A stretch of DNA of 64,000 nucleotides from Steromphala cineraria (Eukaryota > Mollusca > Gastropoda > Trochida > Trochidae): positions 59,588,289-59,652,288 of the forward strand of contig OU744731.1 in NCBI GenBank assembly GCA_916613615.1, given 5' to 3'. How positions within the stretch are numbered: position 1 is the stretch's first letter; every line of letters begins with the position of its first letter. The notes beneath the pieces are model-generated. The model was not told the origin of the DNA. It worked only from the letters and a program-made list of their open reading frames with translations, and did no database searches. The position numbers were made by a program, and so were the translations under genes. This document shows positions 37,301 to 47,125 of this stretch, one piece after another.

Positions 37301-38939
37301 GCTTGCATATATCCATGGCAGACTGAAACAAATCAAGCAGAAAGACTCTCCATTTGGCAATGTTGCTATTCTTGCTGTCGCAGACTTTTATCAGCTACCA
37401 CCAGTGAAAGGCACACCAGTGTACAAACCAGTTCTTGGATATGACCTGTGGAATGATTGTTTTTCTGTGGTAGAATTGACCGAAATCATGAGACAAAGGA
37501 ATCCTGAATTCGCTGCGTTGCTAAACAGATTACGGAAAACACAAAAGGGTAATGAAAATGATGAAGAACACAGTATTCAAAGGGATGATGTTGCTCTGCT
37601 TCATTCTCGAGTGACTGGAGAAAATCCTGATTGTCTGCACATACTGTCAAAAAATGATGAAGTTGACAAGTACAACCAAGAAATGCTGGACAAAGTTTGC
37701 ACAGACATCTTACAAATTGAAACAGAAGAATTTGGAAAGAACACTAGAACAGGAGAGTTTGAAGTGATTGCAAAATCCACTCAGAGAATTGGAATTGATG
37801 CTAGAGTTCTCCTTACACAGAACATTGACACATCTGATGGCTTAGTGAATGGCGCATTTGGCAAAGTTACACACGTAACATCTGAACGTGGAAAAGTATC
37901 AACAGTGTATGTTGTGTTTGATAACCCTGACGTTGGCAAAAAACTTCGAACAAAAAAGAATATTCCTGCTGGAATTCCAAACAACAGCACTCCCATTTGT
38001 CGTCATGATGAGAAGAATGCATATTCCAAGAGAATGAAGCGACAATTTCCATTGAAACTGGCATGGGCATGTACCATTCACAAAGTGCAGGGGTTGACAG
38101 TCAAACAAGCAGTTGTTTCTCTGAAGCAGATATTTGCTCCTGGACAGGCGTATGTAGCACTTTCTCGTGTCTCATCATTAGAAGGGCTTATTCTCAAAGA
38201 CTTCGAACCAAAGACAATTTTTTGTAGCGGTGATGTGTCAGAAGCCATTTCAAAAATGCCTCAATATTGTCAGTCAGTTCCAACTGAGAACCGTGGTGAT
38301 ATGTGTCATCTTGTGCTTCATAACATTGAAGGTTTGCCTTGCCACATTGACGATTTGAGATGTGACAAACGTTTTCATTCTGCAGACTATATATTTGTCA
38401 CTGAAACTTGGCTCTCAGATGTTCAACATCCAGCACTTGATGGATTCATGTTCAAGCACAAGCAAAGATCACAGTCTTATGATGACTCAAACCCCTTGTT
38501 TTTAAATCTCAAAAGTCAATCTCATGGTGGTGTTGGAGTTTTCTGGAGAAAGCAATGTGAGTTTCCACAGCTTCAATGTACAAATCTGGAATACTTGACA
38601 GTTTTCATCCCAGAGCAAACAACCACAATTACTGTTGTGTACAGACCACAGACATACAAACTGACCCTTTTCAAGAACCAGCTAAAAAAATTGCTTGATG
38701 AAATCAGAGAATACAGCGACAAGACAATCATTATTGGTGACTTTAATGAGAATGCCCTGAAGAATTCATCTATCCGAAGGTTAATGGAATCTAGAAATTT
38801 CTCTCAAATAGCCTTAAGTGCCACCACAGAGGCAGGTACTTTACCAGACCATGTGTATGTGAAAGGAATAGATAATGCAAATGTGAAGATCATCCAGACA
38901 TATTTCAGTTTTCACGATGCGCTTGAAATCTGTTTCTGA
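31383..38939 (+). CDS. Helentron (Helitron superfamily) Rep-helicase-endonuclease polyprotein, 2518 aa
   Basis: Rolling-circle transposase. Order of parts: four ~30-residue repeats from residue 70 (70, 101, 131, 161); a cysteine-peptidase-like domain (Cys261 in GRQC, Asp388 and His390 in FDSH); a Lys/Arg-rich stretch at ~487-512, possibly nuclear targeting; twelve 18-residue repeats around KYA (546-760); a Cys-rich DUF6570-like region (CxxC at 794/797 and 858/861); a Helitron-type HUH Rep domain (His1302-Val-His1304; Tyr1517 and Tyr1521 in YIVSYISK). Then a Pif1-type SF1B helicase follows: Walker A GGAGTGKS 1875-1882, DE 1964-1965, QLPP about 2004, YVALSR 2257-2262. The C-terminus is an EEP (apurinic-like) endonuclease (E2341, GDFN 2452-2455, DH 2489-2490). 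The EEP fusion is characteristic of Helentrons. It is one frame with no intron and no disabling change, so it is plausibly active. The start is the first Met after an upstream stop; an upstream exon is possible. Assignments are from motifs. Confidence 0.95.
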   Translation: MPRKKNWRKGLGRKKTVTEEAVLTKNSTSDPPEPGAPNGFRAKTRSKTTDPGQPVIARRLLPTDMSKDTNEPEVAALNQSKNSPDLDDQLQPMHPTVGFSNEPEVAALNQSKNSPDLDQLQPMHPTVGFSNEPEVAALNQSKNSPDLDQLQPMHPTVGFTNETEVAALNQSKNSPDLDDQLQPMQTNLNDHQPQHSSDQMNDYSDHNSLQQMHIETDDSIEPGTSTSVTDVTGSMQSNCFVIKASLHQGDMFFGQNAGRQCVAMSLSSMIHSNVTNATDWNRNDLHAIMFHGNELYTSLQQFASIDNAYLNVEELPEHVEINGTIFHLRLSPTLFGLLSTHTDCDADASMSLRNALRRSLDSHNYAFVTFCESTFAVLSVNDTFHVFDSHSRNSAGELSADGTCIVAHYNTLDQVHDHCARLAKSMNSHVNSQFEVTPIILTTFASQEGLEIPNESAGDNGDSLTDTETLRSIEQENDQSSSKSIVRKRKCSLSKRQKHKKTFMRKSRAEKRSSDTVGLEGSQSANKQSRYSVDAVYREHKKEASKVKYAMDESYKESVKSASTAKYATNSEHRESVKSASTDKYASNTDHRESVKSASIDKYATNSEHRESVKSASTDKYASNTDHRESVKSASIAKYATNSEHRESVKSASTDKYASNTEHRESVKSASIDKYASNSEHREALISAGIHKYATNSEYREHLISAGIDKYASNTEYREAMISASIDKYASNTEHREAMKSASIDKYAHNPKHKAKVKSSVKKHRLSKKQQQQNMQHVTDAFRLAVREGPDYVCAVCHRKLFRKQVIQCKRDFYKAKGVSAPLVADKCITDSYLHICSESCQENCIIAKGSSSKLWICHSCHEKVSRAKIPGESVINNLQLQPIPPELETLNELEEHLVSLHIPFMKLVALPKGAQNSVHGPVVSVPTNLVQTVNALPRSESEDQLVQVKLKRKLTYKGHYKNQYVNKANVLKALQYLHDNNRYYRDIKLNENWINPLPVIDEEDDNVMQIDDQCDIDIENAENVDLTREESDNHGMLLDTCLQPIDIGQEILDQHFDEVTSVAPAEGNRPTHMLQDNDDEAKAFPCLFPTGAPIYHDNREEKLTLSRYLHCRLMNADTRCAQSIPYIFHAQYRSELEQVISKASIALRKGSSNRSQPSINADTLTDHESLRTFLKNDEGYKFLTPIRGTPPYWATAQKDLFAMIRQLGIPTWFCSFSSAETRWPEIIESILRETGDFRKVDELDWNEKCAILRKNPVTTARMFDQRFHNFLQNVIMSPAQPIGKIKDYFFRVEFQQRGSPHVHCLFWVEDAPIIDEQTDDEVVDFVNKYVSCDMPNEENDQELHGIVDSVQRHSKRHSKTCKKNGTQCRFNFPRPPSEKTFVCRSETKTVEVPVADNDSMTEDERRDLQIKIQEAIDKNSQIMNKEQAKEILGKIWQALQDENLHFGSVDDLFTYIGISQELYETASETLTKKTSVVLQRKTSDVWVNQYNPDLLRCWAANMDIQFVVDAYSCVVYIVSYISKAEKEMGLLLERAQTEVRKEGNVDAKNAMRKIGTKYLNSREVSAQEAIFRVCTLDLKGCSRKVEFIPTVNRIRMSMPLKQLREKVAKGEIDKDDVWLPSTVDTPEFHDMCQATFVSEYRFLSKSEVTNVAEEKRRTPVIALLNNLGHVKKRTNTDPAVVRYARFSKEKEPEKYFQASMELFLPHTKEMQLLPPQFQNYEHFYNDGAIATGSDDVEAVKSIVERNRQVFEKNAHQMQHAEEILENVGNLEDAWSQICPQAEVDRLECEDLRRTAEPVDQIETDDEQNIPDLLPHEERVSRSESIQTNVSKEEAQRILKSLNDKQKEVFYNLRQWCLDKRNGKDPEPFHVFLTGGAGTGKSHLVKAIYYEVTRLLAPTLDRPDDTSVLLMAPTANAAFNIKGSTIHSGLSIGIAVPNQYQYLSEDKLNTLRSKLGTVEILIIDEISMVHQKLLAYIHGRLKQIKQKDSPFGNVAILAVADFYQLPPVKGTPVYKPVLGYDLWNDCFSVVELTEIMRQRNPEFAALLNRLRKTQKGNENDEEHSIQRDDVALLHSRVTGENPDCLHILSKNDEVDKYNQEMLDKVCTDILQIETEEFGKNTRTGEFEVIAKSTQRIGIDARVLLTQNIDTSDGLVNGAFGKVTHVTSERGKVSTVYVVFDNPDVGKKLRTKKNIPAGIPNNSTPICRHDEKNAYSKRMKRQFPLKLAWACTIHKVQGLTVKQAVVSLKQIFAPGQAYVALSRVSSLEGLILKDFEPKTIFCSGDVSEAISKMPQYCQSVPTENRGDMCHLVLHNIEGLPCHIDDLRCDKRFHSADYIFVTETWLSDVQHPALDGFMFKHKQRSQSYDDSNPLFLNLKSQSHGGVGVFWRKQCEFPQLQCTNLEYLTVFIPEQTTTITVVYRPQTYKLTLFKNQLKKLLDEIREYSDKTIIIGDFNENALKNSSIRRLMESRNFSQIALSATTEAGTLPDHVYVKGIDNANVKIIQTYFSFHDALEICF
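31590..31952 (+). repeat. 90-93-bp coding tandem repeat (N-terminal repeats)
   Basis: Units start at 31590, 31683, 31773 and 31863. The first carries one extra Asp codon (gatgat versus gat), as does the fourth. DNA identity is very high, so expansion is recent. Each encodes NEPEVAALNQ-type text rich in Asn, Gln, Pro and Asp, probably disordered. Confidence 0.9.
33021..33650 (+). repeat. 54-bp coding tandem repeat (KYA repeats)
   Basis: Twelve KYA motifs at 18-residue spacing. The middle copies alternate between ATNSEHRE and ASNTDHRE types, giving a 108-bp higher-order period. Similar Tyr/Asn/Arg-rich repeats precede the Rep domain in other Helitron proteins as far as I remember. Confidence 0.9.
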
Positions 38940-40134
38940 ATACATCATATTTTGTTTCCTGATAACCTACAGAACAGTAACCCTGATGTGGAATTCCGCC
39001 CACTGTTTCAATTGCACACCTTATCTGAGCAGGTGTGCAGGGAGGTCTTCAGAGGCTGGGCGGCCTCCAAATTGTACATAGGTTTTAAGTATTCTTGAGA
39101 GGCATTTAGAAGTTGGTGTTATCAAGGAAAAGACAAATATTATGGGTGGCAACTTATTGTTTATCACAACATTTCTGGGCAAGTCCTTGTTCTTTTGTCA
39201 CCTGACGAAGAGGCAAGGTGACGAAGGGGCAACTTCTAGCTAAGAAATGTTTTTTTTTAAATATTTATTGCAGATCAAAACGTTTCTGGACCAGACCTTG
39301 ACCGTTCTTCAGGCAACAAAGCGACAAGTGCTAGCCCAGAAATCTGGTGATCTACAATAAGTAACCAGTTGTCATCCATAACGCTTGTCTTTTACTAGTT
39401 TTCTTGTCTTTTACTAGTTTACGTTGATAACGAGGGTAAGTTCAAACCAATATCAATTTAGAAAAATACAACGGCAATGTCTTCACAAGTTCCTTTAGTT
39501 AGTAGTTTACCTATACCTTTAGACATTTTAAATGTCACAGACTTGCCAAATTAGGACTACTTGATAACCTGCATCTGCTCCAATGAGAACTGTTAGCAAT
39601 AATTTCATTTACTTCTTTGACCTTTTTTTGTTGTTGAGTTTTTAAGTTTCCTTCCGTACCATTATATATTTTTTTCGTATCAAATAATAAGTTTGACTTA
39701 CCCTCATAATTTTTCCTTTTAGTTTATTTCTATCAATGTTTCTGACAGTGCTTTTTAAGCACTTGTTTGCTGAAGCAAGTATGAAAGGTGGTCCCACAAG
39801 TTGCTTTCTATATTTATTTAATTTAATTGTTTTTGTTTCATTCTGGGGAATATGATGAAATCAATTGTAGAAAAGTTACTTTCAACCTGTTGCAAGATGT
39901 ACTTGTAACTTCCCAAAAAGACAATATAGGACTTTGGTTAAGGATAACCTAAGTCATTGATCTGATCTCTTATATCTTATATGTTTAATAATGAGAAAAC
40001 TGTTATAATTAATCTAAAAACAAATGTTTGTGTGTTTGATTATGAAGCTGGGATTGACTCATGCAACTGTCTTTGTGAAATGTGTTTCTAATGTCGACAA
40101 CAGCATGAAGACTGGATCTCTGGATCACTACAGG
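38940..40134 (+). other. Helentron 3' untranslated / non-coding part
   Basis: Contains two adjacent hairpins: GCACACCT-(9)-AGGTGTGC at 39014-39038 (8-bp perfect stem) and GAGGC-(6)-GCCTC at 39052-39067. A 'cacctgacgaagaggcaaggtg' stem-loop lies near 39200. No further coding segment seen. Confidence 0.5.
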
Positions 40135-40760
40135 GAATGTTGTGTTTCTTTAAATAACTACAAACCCCACAATTTCTAGTCATGGAAGTAAAAGCTCCAC
40201 ACTGTGCAAATAACTATGTGACAGTTTACATGTGTAAACAAAAGGACAAATGTACAAAAAGGATTCCTGATGGAGTTGTAAATAACGGCTGCAGTATACA
40301 TGTGAGGACTGTTGCAATTTGGATCTGTTGTCTTACGGGGAATGTTGTGTTTCTTTATATAACTTCAAACTCCACAATTTCTATTCATGGAAGTAAAAGG
40401 TCCACACTATGCATATAACTACGTGACAGTTTACATGTGTAAACAAAAGGACAAATGTGCAAAAAAGATTCCTGATGGAGTTGTAAATAACTGCTGCAGT
40501 ATACATGTGAAGACTGTTGCAATTTGGATCTGTTGTCTTACGGGGAATGTTGTGTTTCTTTATATAACTTCAAACGGACAAATGTGCAAAACAGATTCCT
40601 GATGGAGTTGTACGTAACTACTTCAGTACACCTGTGAAGACTGCTGCAATTTTGATCTGTTGTCTTACGGGGAATGTTGTGTTTCTTTATATAACTTCAA
40701 AAGGACCGATGTGCAAAATGATTCCTGATGGAGTTCTAAGTAACTGCTGCAGAAATCATG
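40135..40760 (+). repeat. tandem array downstream of the Helentron ORF (205-bp then ~126-bp units)
   Basis: 'catggaagtaaaag' occurs at 40181 and 40386 (period 205). The shorter block around 'gattcctgatggagtt' then repeats with a period of about 125-128 (about 40261, 40466, 40592, 40719), because later units lack the 'ggaagtaaaa...gtgtaaacaa' part. Such subterminal tandem repeats are common near Helitron/Helentron ends, but a link is inference. Confidence 0.8.
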
Positions 40761-41212
40761 TGTAGACTGCAATTTGGAGTCATTTGTCAGTGTTAATAAC
40801 AGTGCTAACACGATATTGACTGTCACAATTGAGGCTGTTTAATGACTGTAATGTAGAATGGACTGTAACCCCACAAATGAAACGACCAATGGCAACATGC
40901 AAAGTAGACATTTGACATAATCAGTCCCCGTCCTTGGTCTGACATCAATTTGACCATCATCAGAAACGGTCATAAAATTATGTCTCAAGAGAACAAAACT
41001 CAAGTAAAGCACCCCATCGACAAACTCAACTGCAATTTGACAAATTCCTGAAGTTGAAGAAAGGTGTGAAACATGAATGAAACATTAATAATGAAACAAT
41101 AGTAACTTGTTAGAGTCAGTTTGTGGGTCTGAACTTTTGTTTAAATGTTCAGTTCTGTAAGGAAGAGACATATATTGTTGACAACTTTATTTATGTATGC
41201 TACGTTTTTGAC

Positions 41213-41247
41213 ACAGGTTCTTGTGTCGTTCTCATTCAAGAACCTGT
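41213..41247 (+). repeat. perfect 11-bp hairpin, candidate element terminus
   Basis: ACAGGTTCTTG (41213-41223), a 13-base loop, and CAAGAACCTGT (41237-41247). It is GC-rich relative to the surroundings. An AATAAA lies at 41269-41274. It could be the 3' structural signal of the Helentron or a transcription-end structure. Confidence 0.45.
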
Positions 41248-41289
41248 TTGGAAACGTTGCATAACATGAATAAAGAAGTCGTTATTCAT

Positions 41290-42290
41290 ATATTACCTTA
41301 TAATTGTCATTCAACTTCTAAATGCCTCCTTAAGAAGCTGTTGATACTGTGTTCACTGCTTTTTTATACCCGAAACAATAATGCTGTCATGGATTAAGAT
41401 TTTTTTTTTCATGTTCATGTTTTACATGCTGTTTACATCTCTGCATTCAAAAAAGAAAAGATCAGTTTTAATTGCACTGACACAATAGAATTAAGTAGCA
41501 TAATGTCGTAACAATATTTAGGCATTTCTTTCAACAATTGTTTCCAATAAATTGCAGTTACATAAAGGAATTCAGGAAAGTAACTTTCTGAAGTACATAT
41601 TCTATATAGTTACATAATTAATGACGTCCCTTTTCAGAATTATATTTAATTTACTGCATTTGAAATAAGTATAATATGGATTCATAGTTAACATAAATGT
41701 CTACAAGTTACAAATTAACAAAATAAACTTTAATTGACATTTTCATTAAGTCTTGATAGTGTAAACAATTTAACAGAAATTCTTTTTAACTTCAAACTCT
41801 GTTTTTTCTTTTTATACTTTTCTAAAAATCAATGTCTCCTTTTTGATTTATTGAATATTCATATTTCATTATGGGAATATTCTAGTTAAAAGTCTACGTT
41901 ATTAGTGAGTTTTTTTCCAATCCTATAATAAAATTCAATAGTAATAATTAAACTAATTCATTCTTTTTCGTTGCTTTGGTTTTCAATGAATCAGAAACCT
42001 TGTCAGTTTGTTGTTCCAATAAGTCAAATAATTTGTTTTGGTGACATTACTATTAGATTGAATTATCATATTTGTTCAGTATTTCCAAAAGTATGAAAAT
42101 TGATTTGTTTTCGTACCTTTTGAATATTCTTTTCCCTATTCCTTGGACTACTTGGATTATTTTGGCCTGAATAAGAGACCATGTTAATTTTGGTAAACAT
42201 ATCCATGTTCATATTTAGAAGAAATAAAATGTAAAGTTGATAGAACTACGTTTCATTTGTTCTTTCATGGTGATTGACTCATATCTGAGT
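41290..42290. other. AT-rich non-coding region
   Basis: Nothing recognised beyond poly-T and poly-A stretches. Confidence 0.5.
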
Positions 42291-43200
42291 GTTACATATT
42301 ATCACTGTAAGCGCTGAATCCGTTTGTCGTCGCTTGCGACTATATTTGTTATTGGCATGTTTTTTTTTATTATTATTCCACGATTTTTGTGAACAGGATT
42401 CAGACCAAACGGCTGATGCTATCAAAGCCAAATTTCACATGCTGGTAGACCCTGTTGAGGAATGGCGACAATAAGCTTTTGGGACAATTCGGCCCATACA
42501 TTAAAGGTCCAGTTCGATTCCAAAATCGAAAATTTAACATTGACTTTTTTTTCAAAATGCACTTAGAGACCTAATTTTTTTTTTGAAAGATGCGCAATCA
42601 AAAATGCTGCAAAAAACGAAATCATGGCAAATTCGTAGGTCACATGGTTTAGCCGCCATCTTGAATTTTCTGCATTTTTTTCAAAAGTCCGACCCGAGGC
42701 ACCTTTCAGGAATCACCACTCGGCAACTGCTGATACTAGAAAGCTGAAACTTACACATAATGTAGCTGAGACATTGGCCTATAACAAGTTTGTTTCAAAA
42801 TTCAAAAATTCGAAATAGTTTTTTTTATAAAAATCTTCAAAGTTTGCACATTTTGCAATATTCAATGGCAGATAACTCAAAAACCTCCCAGACGAATTTG
42901 ATGATTTTTGCATGAGAGTTAGACATTAGCAAGGTCTTCAAGATAAAAGAATAAAATCGCTCGCGAACAGTCATTTCCGGTCACGCGGAAGGGTCAAAGT
43001 TTGCATTTTGGAAAACGGGTGTTTTGGTGGGTACGTTTGAATACTCATTGCTAATCAACGACGTACGATAACACATTGCTCTATATATCATATGAAAGCC
43101 AAAAGAACATACAATCTTGGATAAATCTCATTAAAATTAGATTAAACATTTACATTGAAATTCGGAGTATTTAAATGTGGTCAATCCTACTTTCGTTTTG
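42291..43200 (+). repeat. single-copy parent element related to the macrosatellite
   Basis: Head gctgaatccgtttgtcgtcg (42313), hairpin GTCGC-TT-GCGAC (42329-42340), then directly 'tatatttgttattggcatg': the AAGGATTCAGC hairpin of the tandem units is missing. The E-box is changed to CACATG (42641-42646) while GCCGCCATCTTG (42652-42663) is kept. The right end shares 'ttttggtgggta(c/t)gttt' and 'aatcaacgacgtacgataac' with 16700-16900. Confidence 0.8.
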
Positions 43201-43435
43201 AATTATTATGATATATGAATGATTGAAAAATGTAGTTCATTAGCAATATAACACTAGGCGATGTTTTATCTATCATCAGTCAGTAACAAGACCGTTTAAC
43301 CTGAAATGATTCATGTTTACAGCCATGATGAATTTTCTGTAAAGACTTAACGTTGAATATCAAGTGCAATGTGGTCATTTTCATAATGCATTAGTTACTG
43401 TTTACCTCTTGAGGTTTACGGTAATTTGATTGAAA
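43201..43435. other. AT-rich spacer
   Basis: Nothing recognised. Confidence 0.3.
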
Positions 43436-43665
43436 ACATGATATTTGTAACATATGTCGCATCGCTCACCGTTTCTTTACTTTTTCATGCTCATTAACAA
43501 ATAATACATCAAAATAAAACCATTTCTCTCCTCTACACGATGGTGAAAACAATTTTGAAGTGTCGCTAATGGTTCGGATGATAGGAATGCCGCACGGTGA
43601 GTGTCGTCAGTTAATTTGAGGGAAAAATATATAACTTTACACTGATAGATTTGGTTCATTGTAAT
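43436..43665 (+). repeat. diverged ~187-bp satellite monomer
   Basis: 'catatgtcgcatcgctcacc', 'gtttctttac', 'tttctctcctctacac' and 'ggttcgg' in the same order as 654-840 and 3820-3960. An isolated monomer about 39 kb from the arrays. Confidence 0.7.
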
Positions 43666-43829
43666 AACACCAAAGATGATGCCTCGTTGCTACAGCTATG
43701 TTGAATAGCAGTGTATGCATAAATGAGGTCTTGCCATTAAGTACCGGACTGACAACCCTTGTCATTAATGTAAGCATTCAAGCTCAAGCTTTTTGACTTA
43801 GATAATTACCTCTGTTAATGAAAATTAAC

Positions 43830-43874
43830 ACCATACAGTGCTGAATCCGTTTGTCGTCGCTTGCGACTATATTT
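43830..43874 (+). repeat. isolated head of the parent element
   Basis: 'caccatacagtgctgaatcc' followed by gtttgtcgtcg and the hairpin GTCGC-TT-GCGAC (43856-43867) and tatattt, then an abrupt switch to LINE coding sequence at 43875. The upstream bases resemble those before the 2027 copy. Confidence 0.75.
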
Positions 43875-46612
43875 GCCATTAACACTGCTATTGCTATGTC
43901 GTTATGTTATACCAGAGATGTACGGTGTCATGATAAAGGTGATTATGAACTATTAAATAGTTACATCCGCGATACAGATTGGAATACTCTGATGACAAAT
44001 AGTGCAGATATTGATCAAACAACAAATGTATTTTACTATCATTTAGGCAAATATATAAATGAATGCATTCCTTCTAAAACAGTGACAATTCGCCCTAATG
44101 ATAAACCATGGTATAACTCAGAAATAAGACGGGAATCACGAAAACGCAATCGGTTGAGAAAAAAACCCAAAAGAACTAATAAGATATATTGTTGTACCAC
44201 AAACAACGTAATAAAGTTAACAACATGAAGTGTTATGCAAAGAAACAGTATCTTTCGACTATTGATGAATCTATAACCGAATTGTGCAAAGAAAACAAAC
44301 CCTCATATTCGAAAGTTTTAAGAAGTCTTATCAAAGAATCTGGTTAAATTAACCCTATTCCGGCATTATGTAGCGACTCTGATGAAATCCTTAGTATATT
44401 TTCAGACTTTAACAAAGCGGAAGCATTAAATTCTTACTTTGCCTCAATTTGTAAAATGGATGATACGGACAAAACGCTCCCTTTTTTCGAAAAGAGCACG
44501 GATAGTACACTTGACAATTTGGCTGTAAATGCATGTGAAATTGCTGATATTATCAAATGTTTGCAGGTAAACAAGGCAAGCGGTCCTGATCGAATAAGTC
44601 ACAAACTATTGAAGTTTATTGCAGAATCTGTCAGTATACCCATTTGTTTATTATTCAATAAATCCCTATCTGCAGGTGTATACCCTGATAGATCGAAAGA
44701 AGCACATGTGATGCCTCTTTATAAGAAAGGAGATCAATCTAGCCCTAGTAATTACCTACCAATTTCTTTAATTAGTTGGGTTTTTTTAGGAAAATATTTG
44801 AAAGAACTGTCTTCAAGTATTTATCTAACTATTTTCTAGACAATCGGTTGTTATTCAAATATCAATCAGGTTTCCAAGTTGGACATTCTACCACTCATCA
44901 ATTAATAGAGCTATATAACAATATTTGCTATGCGTTAGATAGACGAGAAGATTACTGTATGGTATTTTGCGATGTATCTAAAGCATTCGACAGAGTGTGG
45001 CACAGAGGTTTGATTCACAAATTAGGATGTTACGGTGTAGGTGAGGGATTACTGAAATGGTAACGATGTTATCTAAGCGGGAGAAGACAACAGTTTTTCT
45101 AAATGGTTCTTTACCGAATTCAAAAACATTATCCGCTGGTGTACCCCAGGGGCCAGTTCTTGGTCCGTTCTTGTTCATTGTTTTTGTTAACGATATTGCA
45201 GATGAACTAGATTGTGCTGCACGATTATTCGCTGACGATACATCAATGGGACTGTCCTCAATCAATCACGGGCTTATGCAGGGTACGCTAAACAGAAATC
45301 TCAAAGCATTATCATGTTGGGCTAAACGCTGGCGTGTTACCTACAATCCAAGCAAAACGGAGGCAATTATGTTTAGTCTTAAGAATAAATGTGAAATTCT
45401 TAACCTGGAATTTGAAGATCAGTCTGTACGTTTTGAAAAATCGCATAAACATCTTGGAATTATATTCTCATCTGATTGTAAATGGAACAACCATATTAAT
45501 AGCATTGTGAAGACAACTTCCTCGATGATCTCTTCTATGAGAAAATTAAAGTTTATGTTAAATAGGTATACCCTCAATAAGATTTATCATCTTGAATACA
45601 CCTGTGAATTATGGGATGGTTGTTCAGCAGAGTTAACCGAAAAAGATTAAAATGTTCAGTTTGAGGCCGCCCGAATAGTTACGGGGTTACCTAAGTATAT
45701 GCTACGAGATAATCTCTTACTTACGAAACAGGATGGCAGTCTCTAAAAGAGAGAAGAATATATCGTAAACTATCATTATTTTATAAGATATATAACAATA
45801 ATGCTCCATCATATCTTTGTGACCTTATGCAACAACATGTTAATACTAGGACTAATTATAACCTTAGAAACGTTTGAGATTTTTCCGTGTCGTATTGCCG
45901 CACTAACCTCTACAGTCAATCATTTTTCCAATCATGCTCACAACTGTGGAAAAAAATATCCTCCCATTGTACATTAGGGAAACTGATTTTATTAATAGTT
46001 TTAAGTCATATACATCTCCAAGAAAATTTAAAGCACCAGCTTATTTCTCAATTGGTAAAAGAAAACTAAACATAATTCATACACTTTTGCGATATTCCAG
46101 TAGCAAATTAAATGATGATTTATATAGAATAGGTCTCTCAGACCACCCTGAATGCAATTGCAAATCTGCTTGTGAAAATTCTCATCATTATTTTATTGAA
46201 TGCATTATGTATTATGATATAAGACATCAAATGTTTCGAAACATTAGATTAATTTGCAACAACAGAGCACAGGTAAATTTAGACTTGTTGTTTAATGGAT
46301 GTCCAGATCTTCCCTATAATGATAACGTACACATCTTTAAAGAAGTACAAAAGTACATATCTCTTACTGAGAGATTTGATAAATAAAAACATAACCTGCC
46401 TATTTCCCAGTATTATACATTATGTATCTTTTGCTTTACTTTCGATACCTTGTCCAATTGTAAATATACCCATCGTCTATATGTATATATGCATGTATAT
46501 CATTGTACATATTGTATTCAACGTTTCAATATATTATGTCAACATTGTAAATAGGGTTTCATTAAGTTGGTATAACTTGTACCCAATCCCTTCTCGTGAA
46601 TAAATATGTTTA
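43875..46612 (+). pseudogene. 5'-truncated, frameshifted jockey/CR1-like LINE
   Basis: Reading frame pieces: 43875-44228, 44456-44839, 44776-45063, 45057-45650 and 45934-46386. They cover the end of the endonuclease linker, reverse transcriptase ('NKASGPDRIS', 'DVSKAFDRVWH', 'AGVPQGPVLGPFLF', FADD at 45228-45239) and a C-terminal Cys/His motif (CNCKSAC...HHYFIEC) typical of these elements. At least four frame changes and several stops disable it. An AATAAA at 46599-46604 probably marks its 3' end. The endonuclease core is missing. Confidence 0.85.
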
Positions 46613-47125
46613 AATCAAGGACAATTTACATATTAAGTAGTCAATCTGTCTTTGTGTCAGACAATCTTAAAGGCTAAACTCATTGATTTCTTCAGTTATT
46701 CACGAACATAATCCATCAATTGTGGTATCATTCCGGTGCTAGCGTGTATTTTATGATAAAGGTCAGATGTCCTTTGAATTTATTTTCCTTTTAAGTTTCA
46801 TGCTTTCGAATAAGGATGGGAAATGAGTCAATTCAATTAAAATCTTTTAAAGGTGTGATTTGGATCCAAGCTTTTTTCTATATGCATATTAGAATACGTG
46901 GTATTTTGGAACGTATCAAAGCCAAACATACATGTGATCCTTTAGTGAAATACTTAAACAAATTATATTCGTGTATATCATGTTAAAATGTCACACATTG
47001 CTTGTACTGTTACCAGCACCCTCAGAGTCAGGCAACACCGCAAAAACTGACCTCACCAACTCACATACTTAGCCTCGACAAAATCCAGGTCCAAATTGAC
47101 TTAAGTAAGGTTAAATTTATTATCC
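46613..47125. other. AT-rich spacer
   Basis: Nothing recognised. Confidence 0.4.

Noticed and set aside
31383..38939. Host PIF1 helicase gene
   Set aside because: The helicase is fused to an HUH Rep domain upstream and an EEP endonuclease downstream, so it is a transposon protein.
43875..46386. Active LINE
   Set aside because: Several frame changes and stops, and the endonuclease core is missing.
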